Positions 47,954-57,493 are shown, numbered from the stretch's first letter. The stretch: DNA of 64,000 nt from Fluviibacter sp964498255 (GCA_964498255.1 CAZCGW010000001.1:111723-175722), one strand, 5' to 3'. Translations and numbers: made by a program. The notes: generated by a model from the letters alone, not told the origin.

Positions 47954-49247
47954 ATGCGTGGCTATAACGCGCAATGAGCGCGAGTAGCTTGTCGGTGGCG
48001 CCGGTGGCCGAACTCACAAAGCGTGCTGCCGCTTCGGTGGCAGCCTGATGTTGCGTTGGGTTGTCGATGAATGCGTGTAATGCAATCGCAAGTGTTTCCG
48101 GTGTCACCGTATCGATGCGTGTTGCGGCACGGGTTTCTGTAGCAGCATCGGCGGCCGCACTGAAGTTGTAAGTGTGCGGGCCAATAATCAGCGGGGTGCC
48201 ACAGGCAGCGGCTTCGATCAGGTTTTGGCCACCAAAGGGTAGGAGCGTGCCACCGATCGCGGCCACATCTGCCAGGCTGTAATAGGCCACCATTTCACCC
48301 ATGGAGTCGCCGAGCCAGACATCGGTATCTGCAGTAGGCAATGCAGTACTACGGCGTGCCAGCATGAAGCCGTCTCGCGTAATAAGTTGAGCAATGTCAT
48401 TAAATCGTTGTGGATGACGCGGCACCAGCACGAGCAAGGGGTGTTGGTGAGGCATCAACGCGCAAAGCGCTCGATGCGCGGCAAGGATGACAGCCTCTTC
48501 CCCTTCTCGGGTGCTGGCTGCCAACCAGATCGGACGTGTTTGTTGCGTCTGGATCTCACGCCGCCACTGTTGGCCCAGCAGCTGCAATGCGGGGTCGATG
48601 CGCACATCGAATTTGAGGTTCCCGGTAACGCTAACATTTTGAGCGCCCAGTTGCGTCAAGCGATCGGCATCATCTTGCGTTTGCGCACCAACAGCAGAGA
48701 GAGCGCTGAGTACCGGACGAATCAATTTGTCAAAGCGGGCGTAGCGGCGACCTGACCTTGCTGACATACGGGCGTTAATCAGCAGCATGGGCACCTGATG
48801 CGCACGGCTACGCAAAATCAGATTCGGCCAGATTTCGGTTTCCATGAGCAAACCCAACTGGGGCTGCACGCGGGTCAGAAAACGATCAACCGCATTGGTG
48901 AGATCGTAGGGCACATAGGCAATGAGGATGCGTGGATCTTTATACAGCGCGGTGCTGGTTGTCCGGCCCGTGGGCGTCATGTGGGTGAGTAGCACGCGAT
49001 GCCCCGGATATTGTTCCAGCAGCGCATGCACTAGTGGTTCCGCTGCACGGGTTTCGCCAACAGACACTGCGTGCAACCAGATAATCGGGTCGCCAGCGGG
49101 TAGGTTGATATAGCCAAAGCGCTCAGCAATGTGCTGACGGTAGCCCGGTTGCTTGCGGCCGCGCCACCAGAGGCGCAGCAAGGCTAGCGGCACAATCAGC
49201 GTGAGTAGCGCCCGGTAAAACCAGGGCGCAGCCGATGGCATGCTCAT
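47952..49247 (-). CDS. waaA: 3-deoxy-D-manno-octulosonic acid (Kdo) transferase
   Basis: Inner-membrane GT30 enzyme adding Kdo to the lipid A precursor. The 431-residue protein has an N-terminal membrane anchor (LLTLIVPLALLRLWW), the acceptor-domain segment HAVSVGETRAAEPL, and the C-terminal donor domain with GGTLLPFGGQNLIEAAACGTP (in two parts), the Kdo-transferase signature. Its start overlaps the waaC stop by four bases. Confidence 0.96.
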   Translation of the reverse strand: MSMPSAAPWFYRALLTLIVPLALLRLWWRGRKQPGYRQHIAERFGYINLPAGDPIIWLHAVSVGETRAAEPLVHALLEQYPGHRVLLTHMTPTGRTTSTALYKDPRILIAYVPYDLTNAVDRFLTRVQPQLGLLMETEIWPNLILRSRAHQVPMLLINARMSARSGRRYARFDKLIRPVLSALSAVGAQTQDDADRLTQLGAQNVSVTGNLKFDVRIDPALQLLGQQWRREIQTQQTRPIWLAASTREGEEAVILAAHRALCALMPHQHPLLVLVPRHPQRFNDIAQLITRDGFMLARRSTALPTADTDVWLGDSMGEMVAYYSLADVAAIGGTLLPFGGQNLIEAAACGTPLIIGPHTYNFSAAADAATETRAATRIDTVTPETLAIALHAFIDNPTQHQAATEAAARFVSSATGATDKLLALIARYSHA

Positions 49248-50239
49248 GCCGGTAGAAAGCCCCAGGTTTTCAGTTGGCCCATGATGTCGCTCACCGGTGG
49301 GCAGCTATCCAGGTGGCCAAAGGTTTGGCGCAACCCCAGGCCGAACCCGCCCGCGAGTTCCGGGTCGGTGTCGGTAAAGATGGCGATGGTCGGCACGGTC
49401 AGTGCGCAGGCAATGTGGGTAAAACCGGTATCCACGCCCAGGCACAATCGGGCTTTGGAGATGCGTTCCGTGAGCTGGGTCAGCGAAGGGCGGAACAGCA
49501 CCTCACCGATGGGGCCGCCCTCGGCAATGCCTGCTGCAATACGTTGTGAGCGGGCAGCTTCCACGTCGTTGCCGGCGGTAAATACAGGCACCATGCCTGC
49601 ATCGCGCAGAGCGCGACCTACGGTGATCCAGTGTTCCTCTGGCCAGAGCTTTTTGTCACGGCTGGTGTTGGTGAACAGAAAGACTTCGTTGCCGGGCTGT
49701 AGCGGGTAGCGTGTGTTGAGACCAAAATCGAGTGGTAGCTCGGGCAGACGATCTGCGTAGCCGAGTGCGGTAGCGGCAATGGTGCGGTACCGTTCAACGG
49801 CATGAAGCGCATAAGGTACGGGTAGCGGCTGATTGACCAGCAAGCCGGACAGCGATTCACGCGCCTCACGCCAGTTCTGGCCGTAGACGGGGCCATGTGC
49901 CAGGCGGCCGAGCAGCACGCTACGCACCAGGCCTTGTGTATCGATGATGGCATCGTAATGTTCGGAGCGCAGGGCACCCAAGGCCAGGCTCATTTCTGAC
50001 CAGGTATCTGCTTTGAAGAGTTGCTTGCGCCAGCGCCGGATTGATACCGGAATGATGTGGCGAACCCCGTGGTGCCAGGCCGGAATTTCTGCGAATGGTG
50101 CTTCTACGCACCAATCGACAATGGCACCGGGAAAGACCTGTTGCAGGTCGCTCACAACGGCGAGATTGTGCAACACATCGCCCAGCGATGAGGTTTTCAT
50201 CAACAGAAAACGGGGCGGGTTCGAAAGCTTGGGCTGCAT
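49244..50239 (-). CDS. waaC: LPS heptosyltransferase I
   Basis: GT9 enzyme adding the first heptose to Kdo2-lipid A. The 331-residue protein begins RFLLMKTSSLGDVLHNLAV, the WaaC N-terminal motif, and later has SRDKKLWPEEHW and CLGVDTGFTHIACALTVP for nucleotide-sugar binding. First gene of the waaC-waaA pair, divergent from the GT2 gene. Confidence 0.94.
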   Translation of the reverse strand: MQPKLSNPPRFLLMKTSSLGDVLHNLAVVSDLQQVFPGAIVDWCVEAPFAEIPAWHHGVRHIIPVSIRRWRKQLFKADTWSEMSLALGALRSEHYDAIIDTQGLVRSVLLGRLAHGPVYGQNWREARESLSGLLVNQPLPVPYALHAVERYRTIAATALGYADRLPELPLDFGLNTRYPLQPGNEVFLFTNTSRDKKLWPEEHWITVGRALRDAGMVPVFTAGNDVEAARSQRIAAGIAEGGPIGEVLFRPSLTQLTERISKARLCLGVDTGFTHIACALTVPTIAIFTDTDPELAGGFGLGLRQTFGHLDSCPPVSDIMGQLKTWGFLPA

Positions 50240-50290
50240 TAGTGATAATCTCGCGACATGGCCTCATTATAGCTGTGTGTATTGCTCCCT

Positions 50291-51067
50291 ATGTCCGAGA
50301 AATTACCCCTCTCTTTAGTGCTGATTACCTGTAACGCCGCCGCGCGTTTGCGCGATGTGCTGGCATCGGTACCTTTTGCATCTGAAATCATTCTGGTGGA
50401 TTCGGGCAGCACAGACGATACGGCGGCGATTGCGGCCGAATTCGGCGCTCAAGTCGTGCACCACCCCTGGGCGGGCTTCGGCCCCCAGAAGGCGCATGCA
50501 GTTAGCCTGGCAAGCAATGAATGGGTGCTCTGCCTAGATGCCGATGAAGCGCTTTCGCCAAAGTTGGCCGATAGTATTCGTGGTGCATTCAGAAAAGGAT
50601 TGCCGGATTACCCGGTGTACCGTTTTGCCCGTTGCAACGTATTCATGGGTCGCCCCCTCAAACATGGCGAAGGTTACCCAGACTACAACACGCGCCTGTT
50701 CCGTAAAGACGCCGCCCGCTGGTCGGATGATATCGTGCACGAACATGTGCTCAGCGACTTAACACCGCGTACCCTTGAGGGTGACCTGCTGCATTACAGT
50801 GCGGATGATTTAAAGGTCTATTTGGACAAACAGAACCGTTACACCAGCCTGGCAGCCGAACGTGCGATGGCACGCGGTGAAGGCGCGCCACTGATGCGGA
50901 TGCTGCTTTCGCCAGTAACGCGCTTTCTGAAATTCTGGTTGGTACGGGGTGGTTGGCAGGATGGCTTGCCCGGCTTTGTGCACATTGCCATTGGCTGCCA
51001 GAACAGCTTCATGAAATACGTCAAACTGCGCGAGCTACGCCGCCAGGCCGGTTTGAACGATCAGTAA
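50291..51067 (+). CDS. family 2 glycosyltransferase, WaaE/KdtX-like LPS core enzyme
   Basis: GT-A-fold glycosyltransferase, 258 aa from the ATG at 50291. It has SLVLITCNAAARLRDVL at the N-terminus, the nucleotide-binding VDSGSTDDT, the metal-binding LDADEALS, and a TRLFRKDAARW segment common to WaaE/KdtX core beta-glucosyltransferases. Position beside waaC-waaA supports an LPS core role; donor and acceptor are not certain. Its last seven bases overlap the end of the convergent acyltransferase gene. Confidence 0.85.
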   Translation: MSEKLPLSLVLITCNAAARLRDVLASVPFASEIILVDSGSTDDTAAIAAEFGAQVVHHPWAGFGPQKAHAVSLASNEWVLCLDADEALSPKLADSIRGAFRKGLPDYPVYRFARCNVFMGRPLKHGEGYPDYNTRLFRKDAARWSDDIVHEHVLSDLTPRTLEGDLLHYSADDLKVYLDKQNRYTSLAAERAMARGEGAPLMRMLLSPVTRFLKFWLVRGGWQDGLPGFVHIAIGCQNSFMKYVKLRELRRQAGLNDQ

Positions 51068-51819
51068 TAAAGCATCGACTCGATCTGGTCGTGCAGGGTG
51101 TGCGCTAGCTGTTTGCGGCCACGGTTGCCTGAATCCGCTTCAACGAATACGGGCGTGCCAATCTCAAGGTGAACCACCAGTTGGCGCGCTGACAGCATGG
51201 CGCAGAAGCATTCCCAAAGGCTGGTGTCGCCAGAGTAGGCGGGCAGCAATGAGCGCTGCCCCTGCGTGTCTAGATAGCTCAGCGCTACGGGCGTAACGGG
51301 TACGCCGGCATCAATGGCAGGCTGCAAGAGTGCACCATGAAACGGATGGAGATGCGTGCCATCGGTGGTGGTCCCTTCGGGAAACACCGCCAGCCAGTTA
51401 CCAGACTGTAGTCGTTCGGCCATTTCCCGGCCGATGGTGTGTGCATGACCACGGCTACCGCGCTGCAGGAAGATGGTTTCGTTGTGGCGCGCCAGCGTGC
51501 CAATGATCGGCCAGTCAATGACATCATCTTTGGAAACAAAAGCCACGGGTGTGAGCGCGTTCATGGCAAAGATGTCGACCCAGCTGACGTGGTTGGCTGC
51601 AATCAACCCGGCCTGCGCGGGGAGCGTGCCCGAGATTTTAAGTTCAAAGGCAAATAATGCCAGTAGTTTGCGCGACCAGCGGTAACGTACCTGACGGCGG
51701 CGCTGCACGGAGAAGAAGGGGAAGGCGATGCCTACCCAGTAAAGGCCGCAGAGCAAGTGAAAAACCACGCGCACACCGCGCACGAAGCGGAGCGGCTTCG
51801 GGTTCGGTGTGCTTGTCAT
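51061..51819 (-). CDS. 1-acyl-sn-glycerol-3-phosphate acyltransferase family protein
   Basis: PlsC-like membrane acyltransferase, 252 aa. An N-terminal hydrophobic segment (VVFHLLCGLYWVGIAFPFF) precedes the HX4D motif NHVSWVD near 92-98 and the acceptor motif FPEGTTTDG near 150-158. It probably acylates lysophosphatidate or a related lysolipid; substrate preference cannot be read from sequence. It lies 12 bases behind the PfkB kinase gene and overlaps the convergent GT2 gene. Confidence 0.85.
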   Translation of the reverse strand: MTSTPNPKPLRFVRGVRVVFHLLCGLYWVGIAFPFFSVQRRRQVRYRWSRKLLALFAFELKISGTLPAQAGLIAANHVSWVDIFAMNALTPVAFVSKDDVIDWPIIGTLARHNETIFLQRGSRGHAHTIGREMAERLQSGNWLAVFPEGTTTDGTHLHPFHGALLQPAIDAGVPVTPVALSYLDTQGQRSLLPAYSGDTSLWECFCAMLSARQLVVHLEIGTPVFVEADSGNRGRKQLAHTLHDQIESMLYY

Positions 51820-51831
51820 GCTGCGTGTTGC

Positions 51832-52770
51832 TTAGAGCGCTTCGCCGAAGGCAGCCTGGAAACGCTGGGCTACTTGTTCGAAGTTCACGTGGTAGTTCTG
51901 TGGGCCGGCATGGGCGATTTTGATCGAACCCATCAGTGACGCCAGGCGCCCTGACTTTTGCCAGTCGAATCCGTTGGCCATGCCATAAAGTAGGCCGCCA
52001 CGGAAAGCATCGCCGCAACCGGTAGGGTCGACAATGGCTTCGGGCTGTACGGTTTCGATATCGATGCGCTTGCCGCCCGTAAAGATCCAGGCGCCTTCGC
52101 CACCGCGCGTCACAATCAGTGCGGCAACGTTTTCAGCCAGCTGTTCTAGTGTTTGGCCGGTACGATCACACAGCATCTGGGCTTCGTAGTCATTCACGCA
52201 GGCGTAGGTGGCCAGAGAGAGGAATTGCTTGAGGTCGTTGCCATCAAACATCGGCAGGCCTTGGCCCGGATCGAAGATGAATGGAATGTTGGCGTCTGCA
52301 AATTGGCGGGCATGTTCGATCATGGCGTCGCGGCCATCCGGGGCAACAATGCCCAGACCGATATTGTCTGCATGACCGACTTCGTTGAGATGCGCCTGAC
52401 CCATGGCGCCCGGATGGAACGCAGTGATCTGGTTGTCATCCATGTCAGTGGTGATAAAGGCTTGCGCGGTGAAGGTGCCCGGTACCTGGCGCACGTGTTT
52501 GCGCGATAGACAGTGGGTATCTAGGCGCTGCAGATAAGGCACGCCATCGTCACCCACTGTGGCCATGATTTCTGCATGGCCGCCCAGGCTGTGCAGGGCA
52601 TACGCGATGTTGCCAGCGCAGCCGCCAAACTCACGGCGCATTTCTGGCACCAGGAAGGCCACGTTCAGAATGTGAATCTGCTCAGGCAGAATCTGCTCAC
52701 GGAAACGCCCGTTGAACACCATGATGTTGTCGTAGGCGAGTGAGCCACAGATCAGGGTTTTCTTGCTCAT
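51832..52770 (-). CDS. PfkB-family sugar/nucleoside kinase
   Basis: Ribokinase-fold kinase, 312 aa from ATG 52770. N-terminal GGCAGNIAYALHSLGG is the PfkB signature 1 region; C-terminal DPTGCGDAFRGGLLYG is signature 2 with the catalytic Asp. Betaproteobacterial homologues in this position are often annotated as adenosine kinase or sugar kinase; the substrate is not proven. An upstream extension of the frame to 52869 overlaps prmA and is rejected. Confidence 0.85.
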   Translation of the reverse strand: MSKKTLICGSLAYDNIMVFNGRFREQILPEQIHILNVAFLVPEMRREFGGCAGNIAYALHSLGGHAEIMATVGDDGVPYLQRLDTHCLSRKHVRQVPGTFTAQAFITTDMDDNQITAFHPGAMGQAHLNEVGHADNIGLGIVAPDGRDAMIEHARQFADANIPFIFDPGQGLPMFDGNDLKQFLSLATYACVNDYEAQMLCDRTGQTLEQLAENVAALIVTRGGEGAWIFTGGKRIDIETVQPEAIVDPTGCGDAFRGGLLYGMANGFDWQKSGRLASLMGSIKIAHAGPQNYHVNFEQVAQRFQAAFGEAL

Positions 52771-52799
52771 GTCGATCTTCAGTAAAAGTTGTTCGGTGT

Positions 52800-53699
52800 T
52801 TATTGAGGCAGAGTGCCGACCAGAAGGCTCCAGCCTTCCTGGGTGTCGGCAACGCGCATTTCTAACCACGGGCTGTAAATGCCGATCAGCTCTTTAGCCT
52901 GTTCGGCAAGCAGACCAGCCAGCACCAGAGAGGCACCAGGCTTCAAGCGTGCCGTCAGTGCTGGTGCCAGTACGCGCAGTGGGTTGGCCAGAATATTGGC
53001 CAGTACCACATCGTATTTCTGGGTGTCGTAGGGCGCAGCCAGCGTCTGGCTGGCATCAAAGAAGGCAGCGTCTACGTTATTAACTTCGGCGTTGTCATGC
53101 GCAGAGCGAACGGCCTGCGGATCAATATCGACACCGACCACCTCGCGTGCGCCGAGTTTGGAAGCGGCAATAGCCAGAATGCCTGAGCCACAACCATAAT
53201 CGAGCACGGTACCCGTTGGGCGTTCCCGCACCAACCATTGCAGACACATGCGTGTTGTCGGGTGACTGCCCGTGCCGAAGGCCAGGCCAGGATCCAGCAC
53301 CAGGTTTATGGCGTCGGCGTGCGGTGGCGTATGCCAGGTAGGCACAATCCAGAGCGGGCCAGCAATAGGGATCGGTTCGAATTGTGCTTGCGTGGCGCGT
53401 ACCCAATCCGTTTCGGGCACCTCTTCAATCGTCAGCTCGGCTTGCAGACCGAGGTCTGCAGCGCATTGGGCAACGATGTCGTGCACCGGCGCATCGGCTT
53501 CAAATAGCGCGGAAAGTACGGAGCGCGCCCAGACCAGCTGGGTCTCCATACCGGGTTCGCCGTACTGGGGGGTTTCTTCCGGCGTGCCGGCATCGGCATC
53601 CTCGACGGTGACCGACAGGGCGCCGGCCTCCATCAAGGCATCGCCGAGTGCATCGGCTTGCTGGGCATCCGCGATGATGCGCGCGTTAACCCAGGCCAC
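52800..53699 (-). CDS. prmA: ribosomal protein L11 methyltransferase
   Basis: Trimethylates ribosomal protein L11. The 299-residue protein has the N-terminal substrate-recognition domain, the linker segment GLAFGTGSHPTTRMCLQWL (cofactor contact), the SAM loop VLDYGCGSGILAIAASKLGA, and the NILANPL motif of amino-group methyltransferases. The GTG start comes directly after the accC stop, the usual accB-accC-prmA order. Confidence 0.95.
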   Translation of the reverse strand: MAWVNARIIADAQQADALGDALMEAGALSVTVEDADAGTPEETPQYGEPGMETQLVWARSVLSALFEADAPVHDIVAQCAADLGLQAELTIEEVPETDWVRATQAQFEPIPIAGPLWIVPTWHTPPHADAINLVLDPGLAFGTGSHPTTRMCLQWLVRERPTGTVLDYGCGSGILAIAASKLGAREVVGVDIDPQAVRSAHDNAEVNNVDAAFFDASQTLAAPYDTQKYDVVLANILANPLRVLAPALTARLKPGASLVLAGLLAEQAKELIGIYSPWLEMRVADTQEGWSLLVGTLPQ

Positions 53700-55064
53700 T
53701 TACTTGCGCTCGACTTCTTTTTTCGCGGCCAGCATTTCTTCCAGATAGTGGATGCTCGCGCCGCCGTCTACGAAGCCTTTGTCACGCATTAGCTCATGGT
53801 GCAGCGGAATGTTGGTCTTGATACCTTCAACCAGCATTTCCGACAGCGCAATGCGCATCTTGCGGATGGCTTGCTCGCGGGTTTCGCCATAGGCGATCAG
53901 CTTGCCGATCATTGAGTCGTAGTAAGGCGGTACTTTGTAGCCGGCATAGACATGCGAATCAACGCGGATACCCGGGCCGCCCGGTGTGTGCCAGGCGTTG
54001 ATCGTGCCCGGCGATGGGACGAAGGTGTACGGGTCTTCGGCATTGATACGACACTCGATCGCATGGCCGCGGAATTCGATATCTTTCTGGCGGAAGCGGA
54101 GCTTCTCACCGGCTGCAATGCGCAGTTGTTCCTGAACGATGTCGATGCCGGTAATCATTTCGGTTACCGGGTGTTCAACCTGAACGCGCGTGTTCATTTC
54201 AATGAAGTAGAACTCGCCGTTTTCGAACAGGAACTCGAATGTACCTGCGCCACGGTAGCCGATCTTGCGACAGGCTTCGGCACAACGCTCACCGATCTTG
54301 GCGATCAGTTTTTCCGGAATGCCCGGTGCCGGTGCTTCTTCAATCACCTTCTGGTGACGGCGTTGCATTGAGCAATCACGTTCGCCCAGATAAACGGCGT
54401 TGCCGTGTGTATCTGCGAGAATCTGAATCTCCACGTGACGTGGGTTTTCCAGGAACTTTTCCATGTACACGGTCGGGTTGCCGAACGCGGTTTGTGCTTC
54501 CTGGCGAGTCATCTGCACCGCATTGATCAGGGCGGCTTCGGTATGCACCACACGCATACCGCGACCACCACCACCACCGGCTGCTTTGATGATCACTGGG
54601 TAACCTACCTGGCGGGCGATGCGAACGATTTCCTTGTGGTCTTCGATCGGCAGGGCACCATCTGAACCGGGCACGCAAGGCACGCCGGCGGCCTTCATGG
54701 CGTCTTTGGCAGAAACCTTATCGCCCATCAGGCGAATCGTTTCGGCTTTCGGGCCGATGAACACAAAGCCGCACTGCTCAACGCGTTCCGAGAAGTCGGC
54801 ATTTTCCGAGAGGAAGCCGTAACCCGGGTGAATCGCTTCGGCATCGGTCACTTCGGCAGCCGAAATGATGGCCGGTACGTTCAGGTAGCTGTCTTTCGAT
54901 GCGGCAGGGCCGATACAGACCGATTCATCAGCCAGCTTGACGTATTTGGCATCGCGGTCGGCCTCGGAGTGCACGACCACGGTCTTAACACCCAGCAGGC
55001 GACAGGCGCGCTGGATGCGGAGGGCGATTTCCCCCCGGTTGGCGATCAGAATTTTTCCGAACAT
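53700..55064 (-). CDS. accC: acetyl-CoA carboxylase, biotin carboxylase subunit
   Basis: Carboxylates the biotin on AccB, first step of fatty acid synthesis. The 454-residue protein has the short AccC length, ATP-grasp loop KAAGGGGGRGMR near 160-170, ERDCSMQRRHQKVIEEAP and EMNTRVQVEHPVTE for catalysis. It ends where the longer PccA (8508-10496) continues into a biotinyl domain, so the two paralogues are clearly separated. Five bases after accB. Confidence 0.97.
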   Translation of the reverse strand: MFGKILIANRGEIALRIQRACRLLGVKTVVVHSEADRDAKYVKLADESVCIGPAASKDSYLNVPAIISAAEVTDAEAIHPGYGFLSENADFSERVEQCGFVFIGPKAETIRLMGDKVSAKDAMKAAGVPCVPGSDGALPIEDHKEIVRIARQVGYPVIIKAAGGGGGRGMRVVHTEAALINAVQMTRQEAQTAFGNPTVYMEKFLENPRHVEIQILADTHGNAVYLGERDCSMQRRHQKVIEEAPAPGIPEKLIAKIGERCAEACRKIGYRGAGTFEFLFENGEFYFIEMNTRVQVEHPVTEMITGIDIVQEQLRIAAGEKLRFRQKDIEFRGHAIECRINAEDPYTFVPSPGTINAWHTPGGPGIRVDSHVYAGYKVPPYYDSMIGKLIAYGETREQAIRKMRIALSEMLVEGIKTNIPLHHELMRDKGFVDGGASIHYLEEMLAAKKEVERK

Positions 55065-55069
55065 GGCGA

Positions 55070-55522
55070 TTAGCCGATGATGAAGAGGGGTTCACCAAAT
55101 TCAACTGGCTGACCATTCTCAACCAGAATCGCTTTCACAACGCCCGTGGCGTCGGATTCGATTTCGTTCAACAGCTTCATGGCTTCAATGATGCACAGCG
55201 TCTGACCTTCTTTAACGCTATCGCCGACTTCGACAAAGGCCTTGGCTTCTGGCGACGAGGCACGATAGAAGGTGCCAACCATCGGGCTCTTTGTTTCATG
55301 ACCAGCCGGTTGGGCTGGTGCGGCAGCGGCTGCCGGTGCTGCGGGAGCGACGGCGGGTGCAGCGGCCATAGGCGCTGGCGCTGCGTAAACCTGATGGGCA
55401 ACCGGTGCTGCAGTCATTTGCTTGGCGATGCGTACTTTTTCTTCACCTTCGGTTACTTCCAGTTCAGAAATGCCGGATTCTTGTACCAGGTCGATGAGTT
55501 TCTTGAGTTTGCGCAGATCCAT
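55070..55522 (-). CDS. accB: acetyl-CoA carboxylase, biotin carboxyl carrier protein
   Basis: Carrier subunit, 150 aa. The N-terminal segment (MDLRKLKKLIDLVQESGISELEV, in two parts) is followed by a flexible Ala/Pro linker (about 45-75) and the biotinyl domain with EAMKLLNE, the biotinylated residue being Lys116. First gene of accB-accC-prmA. Confidence 0.97.
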   Translation of the reverse strand: MDLRKLKKLIDLVQESGISELEVTEGEEKVRIAKQMTAAPVAHQVYAAPAPMAAAPAVAPAAPAAAAAPAQPAGHETKSPMVGTFYRASSPEAKAFVEVGDSVKEGQTLCIIEAMKLLNEIESDATGVVKAILVENGQPVEFGEPLFIIG

Positions 55523-55571
55523 AATGGGCTCCTGAAGTCTTGTCAGTAAATGATTAAAAGGGAGAGGAGAC

Positions 55572-56069
55572 TCAGGCCTGGCCTGGGTCTAAGTTGTCAG
55601 AAAGTGCGGCGATGATGTAGTCAAAAGCCAGCAAGTAGCCTTGTGCGCCGAGGCCGGTAATGGTGCCGATGGCTTTGTCCGAGAAGTACGATTGGTGACG
55701 GAATTCTTCACGAGCGTGCACATTGGAGAGGTGCACTTCAATAAAAGAGAGGTCCGAAGCCAGTACCGCGTCACGCAGCGCAACGCTGGTGTGCGTGAAT
55801 GCTGCGGGATTGATGATCAGGAAATCAAAGTCTTCATTGCGCGCTGCATGAAGTCGCTCAATGAGCGCACCTTCGTGATTGCTCTGGAAAGTTTCCAGCA
55901 CGATGCCGGCACGTTCGGCACGTTCAGCTAGTGCACGGTCAATGTCGGCTAGTGTCGTAGCGCCATAGAGGTGCGGCTCGCGCTGCCCCAGCAGATTGAG
56001 GTTTGGTCCGTTAAGAACCAGAACCTTACCCAGCGATTCGCCGTCAGGCGTATTGGTGCGATTATCCAT
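55572..56069 (-). CDS. aroQ: 3-dehydroquinate dehydratase, type II
   Basis: Dehydrates 3-dehydroquinate in the shikimate pathway as a dodecamer. The 165-residue protein shows LVLNGPNLNLLGQREPHLYG (with the catalytic Tyr), NHEGALIERLH, INPAAFTHTSVALRDA and EVHLSNVHAREEFRH. It has about 15 extra residues before the usual start. It uses the product of AroB encoded 17 kb away. Confidence 0.96.
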   Translation of the reverse strand: MDNRTNTPDGESLGKVLVLNGPNLNLLGQREPHLYGATTLADIDRALAERAERAGIVLETFQSNHEGALIERLHAARNEDFDFLIINPAAFTHTSVALRDAVLASDLSFIEVHLSNVHAREEFRHQSYFSDKAIGTITGLGAQGYLLAFDYIIAALSDNLDPGQA

Positions 56070-56159
56070 GGTGGCGATTGTCTCCCAATTAGCTGCAAAT
56101 TGCCAGTCTTTAACCTAATGATCGCCGCCAGATGTCTGCAAGATGGCGACCAGATCGAA

Positions 56160-56717
56160 CTATTTTAGAGCTTTAGCGATGTCTGCTTCCAGGTCTTTAC
56201 GTGTGTAAACGCCGAAGTGACGGCTGGTAATGCCTTCCTTGGCGTTAATCATCAGCGTAAACGGTACGGCATCGTGTCGATTGCCCAAGGCTTGCGACAG
56301 CTCAAATGCTGGTTGGCCGCCTACGGCAATCAGATAATTAACCGGGGTTTTCTGGAGGAATGCTTTGACGTTGTCTGCCTGATCGGCGGCGATGCCTACA
56401 AAAACCACGTTTTTGTCTTTGTAAGCGGTTTGCACCTCGCTGAACATCGGCATTTCTTCTACGCAAGGCGGGCACCAGGTCGACCAGAAGTTAATCACCA
56501 CGGTTTTACCGCGCAGGGTCGTTAGATCAACCGGTTTGCCGGCAGCATCTTTGAACTGCGCATCGTAAAACTTGGCCGTCACTTGTGGACCGTTTAGCGT
56601 GCTCTGGCTATTGTCGAACTTTGAACAGCCCGAGATTAACGCGATAGCCGCTAGGCCAGCTAGCGTTGCATTACGAAACAGGGCGCGGCGGGAAAGTAGA
56701 TTGAAACGCATGTGCAT
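56160..56717 (-). CDS. TlpA/ResA-like thioredoxin lipoprotein
   Basis: Membrane-anchored periplasmic thiol-disulphide protein, 185 aa. The signal peptide has an RR pair (SRRALFRN) and a lipobox LISGC (Cys31). The thioredoxin fold carries WCPPC at 81-85 (Cys82, Cys85) and the cis-proline segment AVPFTLMI. It probably reduces disulphides, for example in cytochrome c or envelope protein maturation; the electron donor is not in the window. Confidence 0.87.
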   Translation of the reverse strand: MHMRFNLLSRRALFRNATLAGLAAIALISGCSKFDNSQSTLNGPQVTAKFYDAQFKDAAGKPVDLTTLRGKTVVINFWSTWCPPCVEEMPMFSEVQTAYKDKNVVFVGIAADQADNVKAFLQKTPVNYLIAVGGQPAFELSQALGNRHDAVPFTLMINAKEGITSRHFGVYTRKDLEADIAKALK

Positions 56718-56762
56718 ATTCTTTCGTGGGTGAGAGTGCCAGTGTTTTAGCGGCAGTTAGGT

Positions 56763-57395
56763 CTATTTTACCGGCAAATTAGCATCCGATACGAAAGCCG
56801 CGTCGATTGTCATCCGGGCGCGCACATTCTCGGCGTGGGCTCGCTCGCGCACGGTGCCATCGTGTTTTCTAAAGACGACTCGTTCATCATGACTTGGGTA
56901 AATCACGAGATTAACCACCAGTTCGTTACGAGATACCTGTAGTACGGCGCTAGTTCGGTCGTTACGCGGCTTGGTGAATTCATAGTCGATTCCTTGATTT
57001 AGTAAGAAGATCTCAACATCTTTGTCGCTATCCGGATAAAGCAGAATATCGATCATTGAATAGCGACCGGCCGTACCATCCAGCACCGAGCCTGTTAGGT
57101 AGGGGTGAAACTCTGAAAGGAGTTCCATCCAATACAGCGCTTCGGTGCGCATGATGGCAACACGTTCCTGTTGTTCGCTGTCCTGAAAAATGGCCTGGTG
57201 CGTACGAAGTGCGTCGTATACGGCCTGGCTGGTTGGTAGACCAATCCATTCCGGTAAGTTGAGCTGGTGTGCGGCTTTGCGTTTGGCCAGTTCCACATCA
57301 TCCACGCCGTCTTCCGCCATCAGGCGGGCGGCAACGGCGGCAATATGGGCGGTGCCGTTGTTCTGCATGCCGGCTGGGCGTCGTCGGTGGCGCAT
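56763..57395 (-). CDS. conserved protein with nucleotidyltransferase-like segment
   Basis: A 210-residue protein with no assigned function. The first ~90 residues are helical (HIAAVAARLMAEDGVDDVELAKRKAA). The segment LTGSVLDGTAGRYSMIDILLYPDSDKD (read in parts, about 118-145) resembles the GS...DxD loop of MNT-type nucleotidyltransferases, but the first expected Asp is Met (SMID), which may mean lost activity. ATG 57395 is chosen because GGAGAG lies five bases upstream; the frame is open to 57467. It is divergent from mpl, with 98 bases between the starts. Confidence 0.6.
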   Translation of the reverse strand: MRHRRRPAGMQNNGTAHIAAVAARLMAEDGVDDVELAKRKAAHQLNLPEWIGLPTSQAVYDALRTHQAIFQDSEQQERVAIMRTEALYWMELLSEFHPYLTGSVLDGTAGRYSMIDILLYPDSDKDVEIFLLNQGIDYEFTKPRNDRTSAVLQVSRNELVVNLVIYPSHDERVVFRKHDGTVRERAHAENVRARMTIDAAFVSDANLPVK

Positions 57396-57493
57396 CGGGT
57401 CTCTCCGGGGCAGGTACAATGGATTCCATTCTAAACCTACCTGCCGGATATTGCGCCGGCATGACAATGCAAAGACGAAAGACGGGAAAGACG

